A stretch of DNA of 64,000 nt from positions 124,001 through 188,000 of the forward strand of contig NZ_JABAEF010000006.1 of the NCBI RefSeq assembly GCF_023701945.1, read 5' to 3'. The translations under genes and the position numbers were made by a program. The notes beneath the pieces are model-generated. The model searched no databases. It was given only the letters and a program-made list of their open reading frames with translations, and was not told the DNA's origin. Positions within the stretch are counted from its first letter, which is position 1. Each line of letters opens with the position of its first letter. Below are positions 8,232 to 16,890 of the stretch, one piece after another. This DNA is from Rhizobium sp. CG5. Its GTDB lineage: Bacteria > Pseudomonadota > Alphaproteobacteria > Rhizobiales > Rhizobiaceae.

Positions 8232-10472
8232 TCATGCAACCCGCGCCCTGGTCTTCCAGTCGATCAGCGCCCGCAGCCGCACCAGTTGCACCGGTTTGGT
8301 CAGCACGGCGAACGACATTTCAGTACCGAGCCGCAGGAATTCCCGCTGCCGGTTGGCCGAAATGATCACCGCCGGGATTTCGACCCCTGACAATGCCCGC
8401 AGCGTGCGGATCGTCTCAATGCCGTTGTCGCCCTCGTCCAGATGGTAGTCGGCCAGCAGAATGTCGGGCGCCGTGCCGATCTCCTGCATCAGCGCCGCTG
8501 CATCGGCGGTGGAGCCTGCCGCCAGCACGCTGGCACCCCAGCTCTCCAGCATCTGCGTCATGGCGTGCAGTTCGGCAGCATCGTTCTCGACCACCATGAC
8601 GATCAGATCGAGGCTGCCCTCGGGCACCCGTTCCATCAGCGGATTTTCGCAGACATTGCCATGGCCGGCTGCAGCCAGCGGCACCTCGATCGAAAAGACC
8701 GAGCCGCAGCCCGGCTGCGACACCAGCCGCACCGGATGTTCCAGATGCCGGCAGGCCCGCTCGACGATCGACAGGCCAAGCCCCATGCCGGTGCCTTTGC
8801 CCGCCCCGCCGACCCGCGTGAACTCGTTGAAGATCCGCGTCTGGTCCTCCTCCGAAATGCCGACGCCGGTATCCCAGACTTCGATCCTGAGCTTTGTGCC
8901 GTGCAGGCGGCAACCGACCAGTACCCGGCCGCGTTCGGTGTATTGAATGGCATTGACCACGAGATTCTGGACGCAGCGCATCAGATACCGCTGATCGCTG
9001 GTCACCCAGCGCGTCGAGGGCACGATCTGCAACTGGATGCCCTTTTCCGCCGCCAGCGGCGCCAGATCCTCGGCCAGGCCCTGCAGCAGACTGCCGAGGC
9101 TGAAGGAGGTGATGTTGAACTCGGCGCCGGAACTGTCGAGGCGCGAGATATCGAGAAGGGCCTGCAGCAGGGACTCAATTGAGGTGAAGGACCGGTTGAG
9201 CCGGTTGACGACATCCCTGGCGCCCGGCTCAACGGTGTCCGTCAGCATCGAGAGATAGAGCTTGGCGGCATTGATCGGCTGCAGAAGGTCGTGGCTGGCG
9301 GCCGCCAGAAAGCGGGTCTTGGAGGTATGGGCCGCCTCGGCGGCCTCCTTGGCCAGCCGCAGCGCCCCTTCGATCTGGTTCTGCTCCTCGGCATGGATCT
9401 GCAGCTGGCGGTTGGCCTCGGTCAGCTCGATGGTCCGCTCCTGGACCCGCTGCTCCAGAAGCGCTGCCGCCTCGCTTTCCGTCGTCACGTCCATGATCGA
9501 GACGATGAAGCCATCGTCGGGTAAGGAATGGATGCGGATGTCGAGGCGCATGCCGTCGCGGCGCCGGAACCGTTCCTGCACCGTTTCGCCCCGCCGCATG
9601 GCCTTGAACCAGCGGGCAAACTGCGGGCGCGCGCTGCGGCGATCGAGAATCTCGTGGCGCTCGACATGATCGACGATGCGCTGGAACCGGCTACCCTTCT
9701 TCAGAAGAGACAGCGGCACGCCGAGCAGCTCGCTGAAGCGCTCGTTGCGCACCAGCAGGTCGCCTCGCGACGAAAACGTACAGATCCCGAGCGACATATG
9801 GTCGAAGGCCGCCTGCAGGAAATGCGCCTGCTGGTCGATCAGCCGGTTCTTCTCGCGGCGGTTTTCCCGGACGATGTCGGTGATCTCGGTCTGCAACACT
9901 GTGATGTTGTCGGAACTGGTCTGCCGGTAGGAGATCTGGAACCACCGGTCGTTTCGAAGCGCCATGACGAAAGACGAAAAACGCTGGCCGGCCCGCTGCG
10001 CCCTGACAACCGGCTGGGCGCGGCCCGTCACGCCGTTTTCGTCCTGGTTCAGGTATTTGCTGGCATTGACCGCTGCCAGGTAATCCTCGAAACCGAGGCC
10101 CGGCTTGATCAGCGGTTCGACATCGGGCAGCAGATGGCGGAATTGGGCATTGCAGACCTGGAGCCGGTCCTCGAAGAACAGCGCGAAGCCGCCTTCCATG
10201 GCGACCATGGCATCGGCGAGGTTTCGCTGGATACGCTCCTGCGCCTGATAGGCGATCTCCAGTTCGCTGGATGCCCTGCCGAGCGTGTCGAGCGCCTTTT
10301 CCAGGTCCTTGGTCTTTTCCCAGACCTCGGTCTGCAGGGCAATCGCCGATTCGAACAGCGAATAGGCCGATCCGCCGACGTCATGGCCGCGCTCGGCGCG
10401 GTTGATCAGCGCCTCGATGATCTTGGCCTGCTTGGCCAGTTGCATCTCGTAGGGTTCATCGGGATTGATCAT
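8232..10472 (-). CDS. PAS-containing hybrid histidine kinase with receiver domain
   Basis: 746 residues, no transmembrane segment evident, so cytoplasmic. Order: an N-terminal helical segment (1-85), a PAS-like region (about 85-215), a second PAS (about 230-345), a coiled coil (EQRVQERTIELTEANRQL), a HisKA H-box AASHDLLQPINAAK (about 400), HATPase with NAIQYTERG, DTGVGIS and GTGMGLGLSI, and a C-terminal receiver with phospho-acceptor Asp in LLADYHLDEGDNG. The DLLQPI H-box is typical of the NahK/ErcS-like kinase group. Its ATG overlaps the FIST gene stop by four bases, so FIST and kinase are coupled. It probably acts with the LuxR regulator at the head of the operon. Confidence 0.92.
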   Translation of the reverse strand: MINPDEPYEMQLAKQAKIIEALINRAERGHDVGGSAYSLFESAIALQTEVWEKTKDLEKALDTLGRASSELEIAYQAQERIQRNLADAMVAMEGGFALFFEDRLQVCNAQFRHLLPDVEPLIKPGLGFEDYLAAVNASKYLNQDENGVTGRAQPVVRAQRAGQRFSSFVMALRNDRWFQISYRQTSSDNITVLQTEITDIVRENRREKNRLIDQQAHFLQAAFDHMSLGICTFSSRGDLLVRNERFSELLGVPLSLLKKGSRFQRIVDHVERHEILDRRSARPQFARWFKAMRRGETVQERFRRRDGMRLDIRIHSLPDDGFIVSIMDVTTESEAAALLEQRVQERTIELTEANRQLQIHAEEQNQIEGALRLAKEAAEAAHTSKTRFLAAASHDLLQPINAAKLYLSMLTDTVEPGARDVVNRLNRSFTSIESLLQALLDISRLDSSGAEFNITSFSLGSLLQGLAEDLAPLAAEKGIQLQIVPSTRWVTSDQRYLMRCVQNLVVNAIQYTERGRVLVGCRLHGTKLRIEVWDTGVGISEEDQTRIFNEFTRVGGAGKGTGMGLGLSIVERACRHLEHPVRLVSQPGCGSVFSIEVPLAAAGHGNVCENPLMERVPEGSLDLIVMVVENDAAELHAMTQMLESWGASVLAAGSTADAAALMQEIGTAPDILLADYHLDEGDNGIETIRTLRALSGVEIPAVIISANRQREFLRLGTEMSFAVLTKPVQLVRLRALIDWKTRARVA

Positions 10473-11638
10473 AGCGGCGCCCCTCCCTTTGGCCGGAAGA
10501 AGGCGACGCCGACGAAGGTCTGGTTCACATGCACGCCGAGATGCTGTTCGCCATAGGTGCTGAAGCCAACCACCCGGCGCTGCCGGAACCGATCCGACGC
10601 CTCCATGTCGAGACCCTTGCGCTCGATTTCCAGCTTGCGCAGATAACAGTCGAAACCCAGGATGAAATCGGGTGCATCGCCGTCCTTGTCGCAGACCGAA
10701 AGCCCGGTATCCAGCGTGCGGATGATCTCCTTGCCGCGGCCGAGCGTCAGCAGCAGGCCGTCGTCGATCGCCGACAGGAAGGTCAGACCGTTTGTGCCGT
10801 GGATCTGCTGGATGGCCCTGACATGGTAGAGATTGCGATTGCGCACCAGGACCGGGTTCTCGGCGAAGATCTTCGGCGAAAGGTCTTCAACCGGCACCTG
10901 GATCATCCGGGCATATTCCTGGGCTGCGGGCGAGCCGTTGATCTCCAGCACCAGCCGTTCCTCCGGAATGGCGCGGGTGACGACCATGCGCTTTTCGGTG
11001 GGCTGGAAATGATCGAAACCGAGACCGCTGAAGGCCAGATCGGTTTCCAACAGCAGCAGCAGGGCGGCATTGCTGTGGAACTCGCCATTGCGCAGCACCT
11101 GCGTTTTCTCAAACCGCAGCCCATCGCCGGCCGAACCGCCGAACACCGGAATATCCTTCAGTCCGGCTTCAAGCGCCGCCACCAGAATATCCTCCTGTTT
11201 GGACAGGCCGTCGGCAAAGATCAAGGCCAGGCGCTTGCGGCCGGGAGTGGCGCGGAACTGCGATGCGAGCCGCTCGGTTTGCGAGACGACATCGGCGATC
11301 GACACCGGCGAGATCGGCGAAAACAGGGTTGAGGCGACCCGGAAGTGCTTGCGCTCGAAGGCGATCGCCAGCAGCGCGTCGTCCTCATAGCCGCGCGAGG
11401 TGATCTGACCGGCCGTCGTGCAGCCAAAGACAACCGTGTCCGCCAAGGCCCCGTGCAGGGCCTTGGCAAGGGCTTCGGGCTGCAACCTGTTCGGCACGAA
11501 CAGAAGGATGAAGCTCGGCCGTGCACTGGCGAGTTGCCGGCTGATCTCGGCCAGCGCAACGGCGGCATCCTCGGCATGCGACACGGCAAGCCGCACCGCC
11601 ACTGCCGGATTGCGGTCAAGATCGTCGACAGCCGTCAT
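10469..11638 (-). CDS. FIST-domain sensory protein
   Basis: 389 residues with the FIST N-terminal region (about 30-220: FILLFVPNR, VFGCTTAGQI, IFADGL, VFGGSAGDGL) and FIST C-terminal domain (about 230-370: ILGFDCYLRKLE, GFSTYGEQHLGVHVNQT). FIST proteins are predicted cytoplasmic small-ligand sensors, often paired with kinases or chemoreceptors. Here it is co-translated with the hybrid kinase (ATGA overlap) and follows the response regulator by 47 bases. It may tell the kinase about an alcohol, aldehyde or amino-acid-like ligand; the ligand is not shown by the sequence. Confidence 0.9.
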   Translation of the reverse strand: MTAVDDLDRNPAVAVRLAVSHAEDAAVALAEISRQLASARPSFILLFVPNRLQPEALAKALHGALADTVVFGCTTAGQITSRGYEDDALLAIAFERKHFRVASTLFSPISPVSIADVVSQTERLASQFRATPGRKRLALIFADGLSKQEDILVAALEAGLKDIPVFGGSAGDGLRFEKTQVLRNGEFHSNAALLLLLETDLAFSGLGFDHFQPTEKRMVVTRAIPEERLVLEINGSPAAQEYARMIQVPVEDLSPKIFAENPVLVRNRNLYHVRAIQQIHGTNGLTFLSAIDDGLLLTLGRGKEIIRTLDTGLSVCDKDGDAPDFILGFDCYLRKLEIERKGLDMEASDRFRQRRVVGFSTYGEQHLGVHVNQTFVGVAFFRPKGGAPL

Positions 11639-11685
11639 GTGCCGTCATCCCCTGTTGTCCAGAACCGCGCCTGCTTCGGTATGGC

Positions 11686-12375
11686 TCATTGCAGGCTGTG
11701 GCGGATCGACACTTCACGCACCAGCATCGCCGCCTGCGTCCGGTTATGAACCCCCAGCCGCCGCAGAAGCGCTGTGATATGCGCCTTCACGGTTGCCTCG
11801 GCGAGTTGCATTTCATAGGCGATCAGCTTGTTCGGCATGCCTTCGCAGATCAACCCGAGGATGCGGGTCTGCTGCTGCGACAGATGGGCGATCTTGCGCG
11901 AGATGGTTTCCGCCGACCGATCGGTGGCCGTGGCCCGGCTTGGCATGGTGTAGCCGGGCGGCACATAGGTCTTGCCGTTCCAGATATCCTGCATGGCATC
12001 CTGAAAACTCTGGCGACCGATGTCCTTGGGAATGAACCCCGCGGCTCCGGCGGCAATCACCGACTGGATGACGCCCTCCGTGGTGATCGCCGAAATGACG
12101 ATCACCGGTATATCCGGGGTCTTTTCCTTGATCTTTAGAAAGCCGCTCAGGCCCGACGCATCGGGCAGGTTCAGGTCCAGCATGATCAGATCGGGTGAAA
12201 ACCGCAGCCGTAATTGCTGCAGCGCCTCACCCAGCGACGTCGCTGTTCGAATACGGCGCGTATTGAAGATGCTTTCCATCGTCGTGGCCAAGGCATCGCA
12301 ATACAGCGGGTGATCATCGATCACCAGCGCCGACTTTATCGAAAGCGAGTGGACGGACAAATCGGTCCGCGACAT
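11686..12375 (-). CDS. LuxR/NarL-family response regulator
   Basis: 229 residues: a receiver domain (about 14-130, phospho-acceptor Asp in MLDLNLPD) and a C-terminal LuxR HTH (about 160-225, ILGLICEGMPNKLIAYEM ... TVKAHITALLRRLGVHNRTQA). It is the first gene of the operon with FIST, hybrid kinase and two secreted proteins. The ATG at 12375 has a strong GGGAGGAG ribosome site. It resembles the AgmR/ExaE-type regulators that control PQQ alcohol dehydrogenases, so the likely target is the xoxF cluster; the target is inferred from position. The long frame continuing to 12819 lacks receiver features and is not used. Confidence 0.92.
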   Translation of the reverse strand: MSRTDLSVHSLSIKSALVIDDHPLYCDALATTMESIFNTRRIRTATSLGEALQQLRLRFSPDLIMLDLNLPDASGLSGFLKIKEKTPDIPVIVISAITTEGVIQSVIAAGAAGFIPKDIGRQSFQDAMQDIWNGKTYVPPGYTMPSRATATDRSAETISRKIAHLSQQQTRILGLICEGMPNKLIAYEMQLAEATVKAHITALLRRLGVHNRTQAAMLVREVSIRHSLQ

Positions 12376-12593
12376 GGCTCTCCTCCCAAAAATATTTCCT
12401 AGTCGAAAATCAGGGAGCAGCCTTAAACGACTCCATATAACACTGGATAATATCTCTGCTCCCATTTGCGGCCATGCTCTCCCCAGCACAACCACACCCC
12501 AAGTTGTTGCACAGTTTGAGAGGTCATGCAATTGCCGCGTGCCGCTCGACGGGGATTGGATACATGCCGATCTCACGGGGTTCCGGAGAGAAT

Positions 12594-12794
12594 TCAGGTG
12601 TCCTGTCGATGAAGTGCCATGTCGACAACAACAGATCTTTGGACGGACAATGCGCTGATCTTCACCGGTCGAACCCCATCGGCGCTGACATGCGGGAGCT
12701 TCGGGCGGTGTCCCGTTGCCATCGTCATCGCCAGAATCATGACGACAAGCGCCGCGACAAACAGCGTACCGGGGGTCACTAGCTTGGAAATCAT
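12594..12794 (-). CDS. Possible small single-span membrane protein
   Basis: A 66-residue frame starting MISKLVTPG with one hydrophobic segment (about residues 10-28, LFVAALVVMILAMTMA) and a short polar tail. A GAGAG sequence six bases before the ATG could serve as ribosome site. It sits in the 610-base gap between the divergent response regulator and eptA and does not overlap either. I recognise no family. It could be a chance frame; the hydrophobic stretch and the spacing are the only support. Confidence 0.35.
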   Translation of the reverse strand: MISKLVTPGTLFVAALVVMILAMTMATGHRPKLPHVSADGVRPVKISALSVQRSVVVDMALHRQDT

Positions 12795-12985
12795 GCAGGC
12801 TCTCGCGTTTCGATAGCACCCAGTATCGAGGAGCAACCTGACAGCGTGCTGAATGGCCGGCACGTCATTCAGGCTGTTGTCAGGAAAACCGCCGATCTAG
12901 CCGGTGTCGCGACCTCGCAGACGCAGCGCTCCCCATGGCGTGGCGTTTTTGATCCGGCGCGATACGCAGATCGAAAGGAACTTCC

Positions 12986-14632
12986 GTGAGCACGATCGTC
13001 GCTCCTCCACGGCACCTCTGTCTGACACGGCCAGCCATCGGCAGCGCCACGCTCAGCATTGTCACCGCCCTCTATCTTCTGCTGCTGGCCAACCAGACAT
13101 TCTGGTCCAAGGGCTTTGCCTACATGACCGGTCAGCCGCTGGCCACCGGCTTGCTGGTCCTTGGCCTGGCAGCGATCTTCATTGCCGTTTGCGTGACCTT
13201 CTCCGTCAAATACGTGACGAAGCCGCTGTTCATCGGGCTCATTCTGGCCAGCGCCGCCAGCTCGTGGTTCATGGATCATTTCGGCGTCATCATCGACGTC
13301 GAGATGATCCGCAACGCCGCGGAAACCACGCCGGCGGAAGCCGGACACCTGGTGACGCCGGCCTTTCTCCTGCATATGGCGCTTTACGGTTTTCTGCCGT
13401 CTGCCCTGATCGCCCTGGTGCGCATCGTGCACCGTCCCATCCTTCAGAAGGTGAAATGGAACCTCGCCGTCATTCTGCCCTGCCTGGTCGTCTTCGCCGC
13501 CTCAGGTCTCTCCCATGCCAGCACCTACGCCTCCGTCACGCGCGAACATCGCGACTGGTTCGCGACCCTCAATCCCTTGATCCCGCTTGCCAGCACCGTG
13601 GGTTACGCCATCGGTCGCGGTTCGGAGCGCGATATCGTCGCCCAGCCGATCGGCCAGGACGCCCATGTGGCAGGCCCTCCTGTCAGCGCCCGAAAGCCGC
13701 GGCTCACGATCATCGTCGCCGGCGAAACCGCACGGGCGGAAAACTTCTCGCTGAACGGCTATGCCCGCCAGACCAATCCGGAACTGGCCAGGCGGGATAT
13801 CACCTATTTCACCGACACCAGCAGCTGCGGCACGGCGACGGCGGTGTCGCTACCGTGCATGTTCTCGGTCTATCCCAAGGCGACCTACAGCCACACCCGG
13901 GGACTGGACACCGAAAACCTTTTGGATGTGCTGACCCATGCCGGCATCAGGGCCGAATGGTGGGATAACAATACCGGCAGCAAGCAGATCGCCAACCGGG
14001 TCGCGCAGCAGTCGATGCCGGACACCAAGGATCCCCGCTTCTGCAAGGACGGCGAATGCGAGGACGGCGTCATGCTCGCCCGCCTCGACGCCTTTATGGA
14101 CACGGTCGATCGCGATACGGTCCTGGTCCTGCACCAGATCGGCAGTCACGGCCCGGCCTATTACCAGCGCTACCCCGAGAGCTTCCGCAAATTCACCCCC
14201 GACTGCCGCACCGCGGAATTCGCCGATTGCACTCAGCCGGAAATCGTCAACGCCTATGACAACACGATCCTTTATACCGATCATGTCCTGGCAACGATCA
14301 TCGACAAGCTGGCAGCGCGGCAGGACCGCCTGTCGCCGGCGATGATCTACATGTCCGATCACGGCGAATCGCTCGGCGAATTCGGCCTTTATCTGCACGG
14401 CGCACCCTATATGATCGCGCCGTCGCAGCAGACCCATGTGCCTTTCGTTCTCTGGCAGGGCCGGCAAGAAAAGAAGCAGATGGATCAGGCCTGCCTGAAG
14501 GCCGAAGCCGTCAAGCCGACCTCCCATGACAACCTGTTCCACACCGTGCTCGGCATGATGCATGTCGAGACATCGGTGCGCGACCAGGCGCTCGACCTGG
14601 TCGCGGCCTGCCGGACGACAGCTCCATCATAG
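12986..14632 (+). CDS. eptA: Phosphoethanolamine transferase for lipid A
   Basis: 548-residue inner-membrane enzyme of the EptA/PmrC/MCR group that moves phosphoethanolamine from phosphatidylethanolamine to lipid A, lowering the negative charge of the outer membrane. The N-terminal half has five hydrophobic segments (about 20-185). The periplasmic sulfatase-fold domain has VAGETARAENFSLNGY with the metal-site Glu, the nucleophile Thr in CGTATAVSLPCMFS, several cysteine pairs (FCKDGEC, DCRTAEFADC) and MSDHGESLGE with Asp-His ligands. The start is GTG at 12986 with AAAGGA upstream; no better ATG exists before the first membrane segment. Confidence 0.94.
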   Translation: MSTIVAPPRHLCLTRPAIGSATLSIVTALYLLLLANQTFWSKGFAYMTGQPLATGLLVLGLAAIFIAVCVTFSVKYVTKPLFIGLILASAASSWFMDHFGVIIDVEMIRNAAETTPAEAGHLVTPAFLLHMALYGFLPSALIALVRIVHRPILQKVKWNLAVILPCLVVFAASGLSHASTYASVTREHRDWFATLNPLIPLASTVGYAIGRGSERDIVAQPIGQDAHVAGPPVSARKPRLTIIVAGETARAENFSLNGYARQTNPELARRDITYFTDTSSCGTATAVSLPCMFSVYPKATYSHTRGLDTENLLDVLTHAGIRAEWWDNNTGSKQIANRVAQQSMPDTKDPRFCKDGECEDGVMLARLDAFMDTVDRDTVLVLHQIGSHGPAYYQRYPESFRKFTPDCRTAEFADCTQPEIVNAYDNTILYTDHVLATIIDKLAARQDRLSPAMIYMSDHGESLGEFGLYLHGAPYMIAPSQQTHVPFVLWQGRQEKKQMDQACLKAEAVKPTSHDNLFHTVLGMMHVETSVRDQALDLVAACRTTAPS

Positions 14633-14640
14633 TTGGTCCC

Positions 14641-14658
14641 GTTTCGAGGGGTCGAAAC
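14641..14658. terminator. Hairpin between convergent eptA and histidine kinase
   Basis: Perfect 7-bp stem GTTTCGA / TCGAAAC with a GGGG loop. It lies 8 bases after the eptA stop and 16 bases beyond the stop of the convergent kinase. There is no long T run, so it is a candidate bidirectional terminator only. Confidence 0.45.
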
Positions 14659-14674
14659 AATGCCGGCCGTCTGT

Positions 14675-15676
14675 CTACCGGGCCAGCCTTTCGCCTTTCA
14701 GCCGCAGAACAACGATGACCCCCTCGATCGACCAGTCATAGGTGATCGTCCCGCCGAGTTGACCGGTTACGCTTCGGTTGAGCAGCTTGCTGCCATAGCC
14801 CTCGGCGCCATCGGGAGGCTCGACCTCCGGTCCGCCGCGCTCGGTCCATGTCAGCGTCACATCGTTGTCTTCCGTGGAGCCGGAAAGATCGAGAATGCCT
14901 GTGTCCACGGAGAGTGCGCCGTATTTCAGGGAGTTCGTCGCCAGTTCGTGGAAGATCAGCGACAGCGCTGTTGCCGCTGCCTCGCCCACCCCCATGCGCG
15001 GCACAGCCACCCGGATGCGGCCCTTGAAGGCGCCGAGATCTTCGTAAGGCGACAGCAGGACCGACAGGAGATCACCCAGAAGGGCCGCGTGACCCTGGCT
15101 GCCGGGAAGCGGACGCACCAGATCATGGGCCCGGCCAAGGGCCGACAATCGGCCCGTCAGCTCGACTGCCATTTCCTTGGCGGTCGTCGTCGACTGCGAG
15201 GTGATATTGGTCAGCCCCACGGCAATCGCCAGCAGATTCTTGACCCGATGGCTCATTTCGCCGGCAAGCAACTCGTTGCCTTCTTCCGCCTGCTTGCGCC
15301 CGGTTACATCGAGAAAGACGCCGAACATCTGTCCCTCGTGCAGCGCCAAGTCGTCGCCGATCCCGCGCGCCGAAATCCAACGGATATCCTCTTCCACCAG
15401 AATGCGAAAGTCGATCTCGTAAGGTCCGACGATGCCGCGCGTCGCCGTAAAGGCAGCCCGCACGCGATCGCGGTCGGCCGGGTGGATATGCGCCGACAGA
15501 TCCTCGAATTTGACTTCGGCGCTTTTGACAAGTCCCCAGAGTTTGAAAGCCTGGTCGTCCATCGCAAAATGGTCATTGGCGACATTCCACGACCAGAGCG
15601 CCACGCCGGCTGCATTGATGGCACGGCGCAGGTTATCTGGCTTCCAAAGGGGATGGTGAGGGTCGCTAAAGGGCAT
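14675..15676 (-). CDS. PAS-HWE histidine kinase
   Basis: 333 residues, soluble. A PAS domain (about 15-130, with HPADRDRVRAAF and the PAC-like IRWISARG ... FGVFLDVTGRKQAEE) is followed by an HWE/HisKA_2-type kinase core. The phospho-acceptor His is in GEMSHRVKNLLA (about 144). The N-box is FHELATNSLKYGAL. The G-box YGSKLLNRSVTGQLGG near the C-terminus is of the short HWE type. HWE kinases in alphaproteobacteria often feed the general stress response or light signalling. No cognate regulator lies beside it, so it is an orphan here. The PAS has no NCR(F/H)LQ flavin-binding motif, so blue-light sensing is unlikely. Confidence 0.9.
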   Translation of the reverse strand: MPFSDPHHPLWKPDNLRRAINAAGVALWSWNVANDHFAMDDQAFKLWGLVKSAEVKFEDLSAHIHPADRDRVRAAFTATRGIVGPYEIDFRILVEEDIRWISARGIGDDLALHEGQMFGVFLDVTGRKQAEEGNELLAGEMSHRVKNLLAIAVGLTNITSQSTTTAKEMAVELTGRLSALGRAHDLVRPLPGSQGHAALLGDLLSVLLSPYEDLGAFKGRIRVAVPRMGVGEAAATALSLIFHELATNSLKYGALSVDTGILDLSGSTEDNDVTLTWTERGGPEVEPPDGAEGYGSKLLNRSVTGQLGGTITYDWSIEGVIVVLRLKGERLAR

Positions 15677-15815
15677 CGACTCATCTTTCCGAGAAAAATC
15701 TTTAAAAAAGGAACTTTACTCGTATCGCAAAACACCACCCTTTGTGCGAATTCCATCGCATCATTGTGCAGCGCCGGCAAATCAGCTTATGCGCTGGATT
15801 CATGGGGCAACCGCA

Positions 15816-15849
15816 AAAGACACCGCGACGTTGCCGCCGCGGTGTCTTT
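15816..15849. terminator. Intrinsic terminator after the cytochrome b561 gene
   Basis: Perfect 12-bp stem AAAGACACCGCG (15816-15827) and CGCGGTGTCTTT (15838-15849) with a 10-base loop. The A/T ends of the stem supply a short U run in both directions. It lies 31 bases beyond the stop of the minus-strand cytochrome b561 gene and separates that operon from the kinase that follows. Confidence 0.8.
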
Positions 15850-15880
15850 ATCGTTCTAGGCGCCGGTGATCCCCGGGCGA

Positions 15881-16420
15881 TCAGGCGATGTCGTCGGGCA
15901 TGGGCGCACGCTTGCGACCGGTCAGCATGGCTTTCACCAGATTTTCGTGATGCCGCAGGCTTTCCACCAGCACGCCGGCCAGATGCAGACCGACGCAGAG
16001 CAGCAGTAGATCGGCGAGCGTTTCATGCACATCCTCGACCCATTCGACGCCCCAATAGGCATCCGTGGTCTGCATCCAGCCGGTCAAGGCAATCGCCGCC
16101 ATGCCGGCCATCAGGATCAGCACCATGACGGCACCGAGCGGATTGTGACCGAGATAACGACGGTCGCGGTTGCCGATCATGTCGCGGGCATAGGAGAGCA
16201 CCGCGGCCGGGCTTCTGACGAACTGGCTGAAGCGGGCATAGCGGCTACCCGCAAAGCCCATGACCAGCCGGCAGGCGACGAGTGCGCCGGCGGCATAGCC
16301 GGCGAACTCATGCACGTCCTTCAACTCGTCCGCCGTCAGCCAGGCGACCGCGAAACTTGCCGCCAGCGCCCAGTGAAAGACCCTGACATAGGGGTCCCAC
16401 ACGTTCACGGTGGCGCTCAT
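15881..16420 (-). CDS. Cytochrome b561 family di-haem membrane protein
   Basis: 179 residues with four hydrophobic segments (about 15-33, 38-58, 95-115, 135-155). Histidine ligands are visible in RVFHWALA, DVHEFAGY, EDVHETLAD and GLHLAG, two per haem as in bacterial b561 proteins. It shuttles electrons within the inner membrane. The gene follows the PepSY protein by 3 bases, so they form one operon, divergent from an OmpR-type two-component system that probably controls them. Length is normal for the family. Confidence 0.9.
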   Translation of the reverse strand: MSATVNVWDPYVRVFHWALAASFAVAWLTADELKDVHEFAGYAAGALVACRLVMGFAGSRYARFSQFVRSPAAVLSYARDMIGNRDRRYLGHNPLGAVMVLILMAGMAAIALTGWMQTTDAYWGVEWVEDVHETLADLLLLCVGLHLAGVLVESLRHHENLVKAMLTGRKRAPMPDDIA

Positions 16421-16423
16421 CGA

Positions 16424-16690
16424 TCAGTTCTCGATCTTCATGTCGACGGCAGCAAGGCTCTTCGGATCGAAAAGGGCTTCGACCTTTTCACCCTTGGCGT
16501 TCATCGCATAGGCCTCGTAACAGCCATCCTCGGTCTTGATCGTGCGAACCTTCCAGCCGTCGCCTTCAAGCTTGGTCTTGAGGGCTTCGCGCGGCTGCCA
16601 GTCGGTCATCGGCACATTGCATTTGTCGGCCGCGAAAGCGGCTCCGGCCAGGACGACATTGACGGCGGCGGCAGCAAGCAAAATCTTCAT
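16424..16690 (-). CDS. PepSY-domain periplasmic protein
   Basis: 88 residues: a signal peptide (MKILLAAAAVNVVLAGAAFA), then a small PepSY domain (about 25-85) with WQPREALKTKLEGDGWKVRTIKTEDGCYEAYAMNAKGEKVEALFDPKS. The two cysteines (KCNVP, DGCYE) could pair. Small PepSY proteins are commonly encoded with cytochrome b561 and a two-component system, as here. The function is not established; possible roles are redox or metal-stress accessory or signal input to the sensor kinase. Confidence 0.88.
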   Translation of the reverse strand: MKILLAAAAVNVVLAGAAFAADKCNVPMTDWQPREALKTKLEGDGWKVRTIKTEDGCYEAYAMNAKGEKVEALFDPKSLAAVDMKIEN

Positions 16691-16890
16691 TGGGTTTCTC
16701 CATGGGGTTAGAAGACATGGATGGTTCTGGACGTGAAACCTGACGAGCGGCTGAACGCGCGCCATGTATATTTTTCAGAGGCTTGCGCAAAATTCAGGTC
16801 GCTGTCAGCTTGACAGACAAGAGCGTGCGCACACGTCCGGCGGCACGCGCACACCCGGACGGGCCGCAATCGCATGAGGGAGCATAAGGT

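Noticed and set aside
8047..8235. 62-codon minus-strand frame whose ATG overlaps the kinase stop (ATGA)
   Set aside because: The overlap is suggestive, but the second half runs out of frame into the secreted protein gene and has no protein-like features or conserved motif.
14675..15676. Blue-light (LOV) sensing by the HWE kinase
   Set aside because: The PAS domain lacks the cysteine motif needed for flavin adduct formation.
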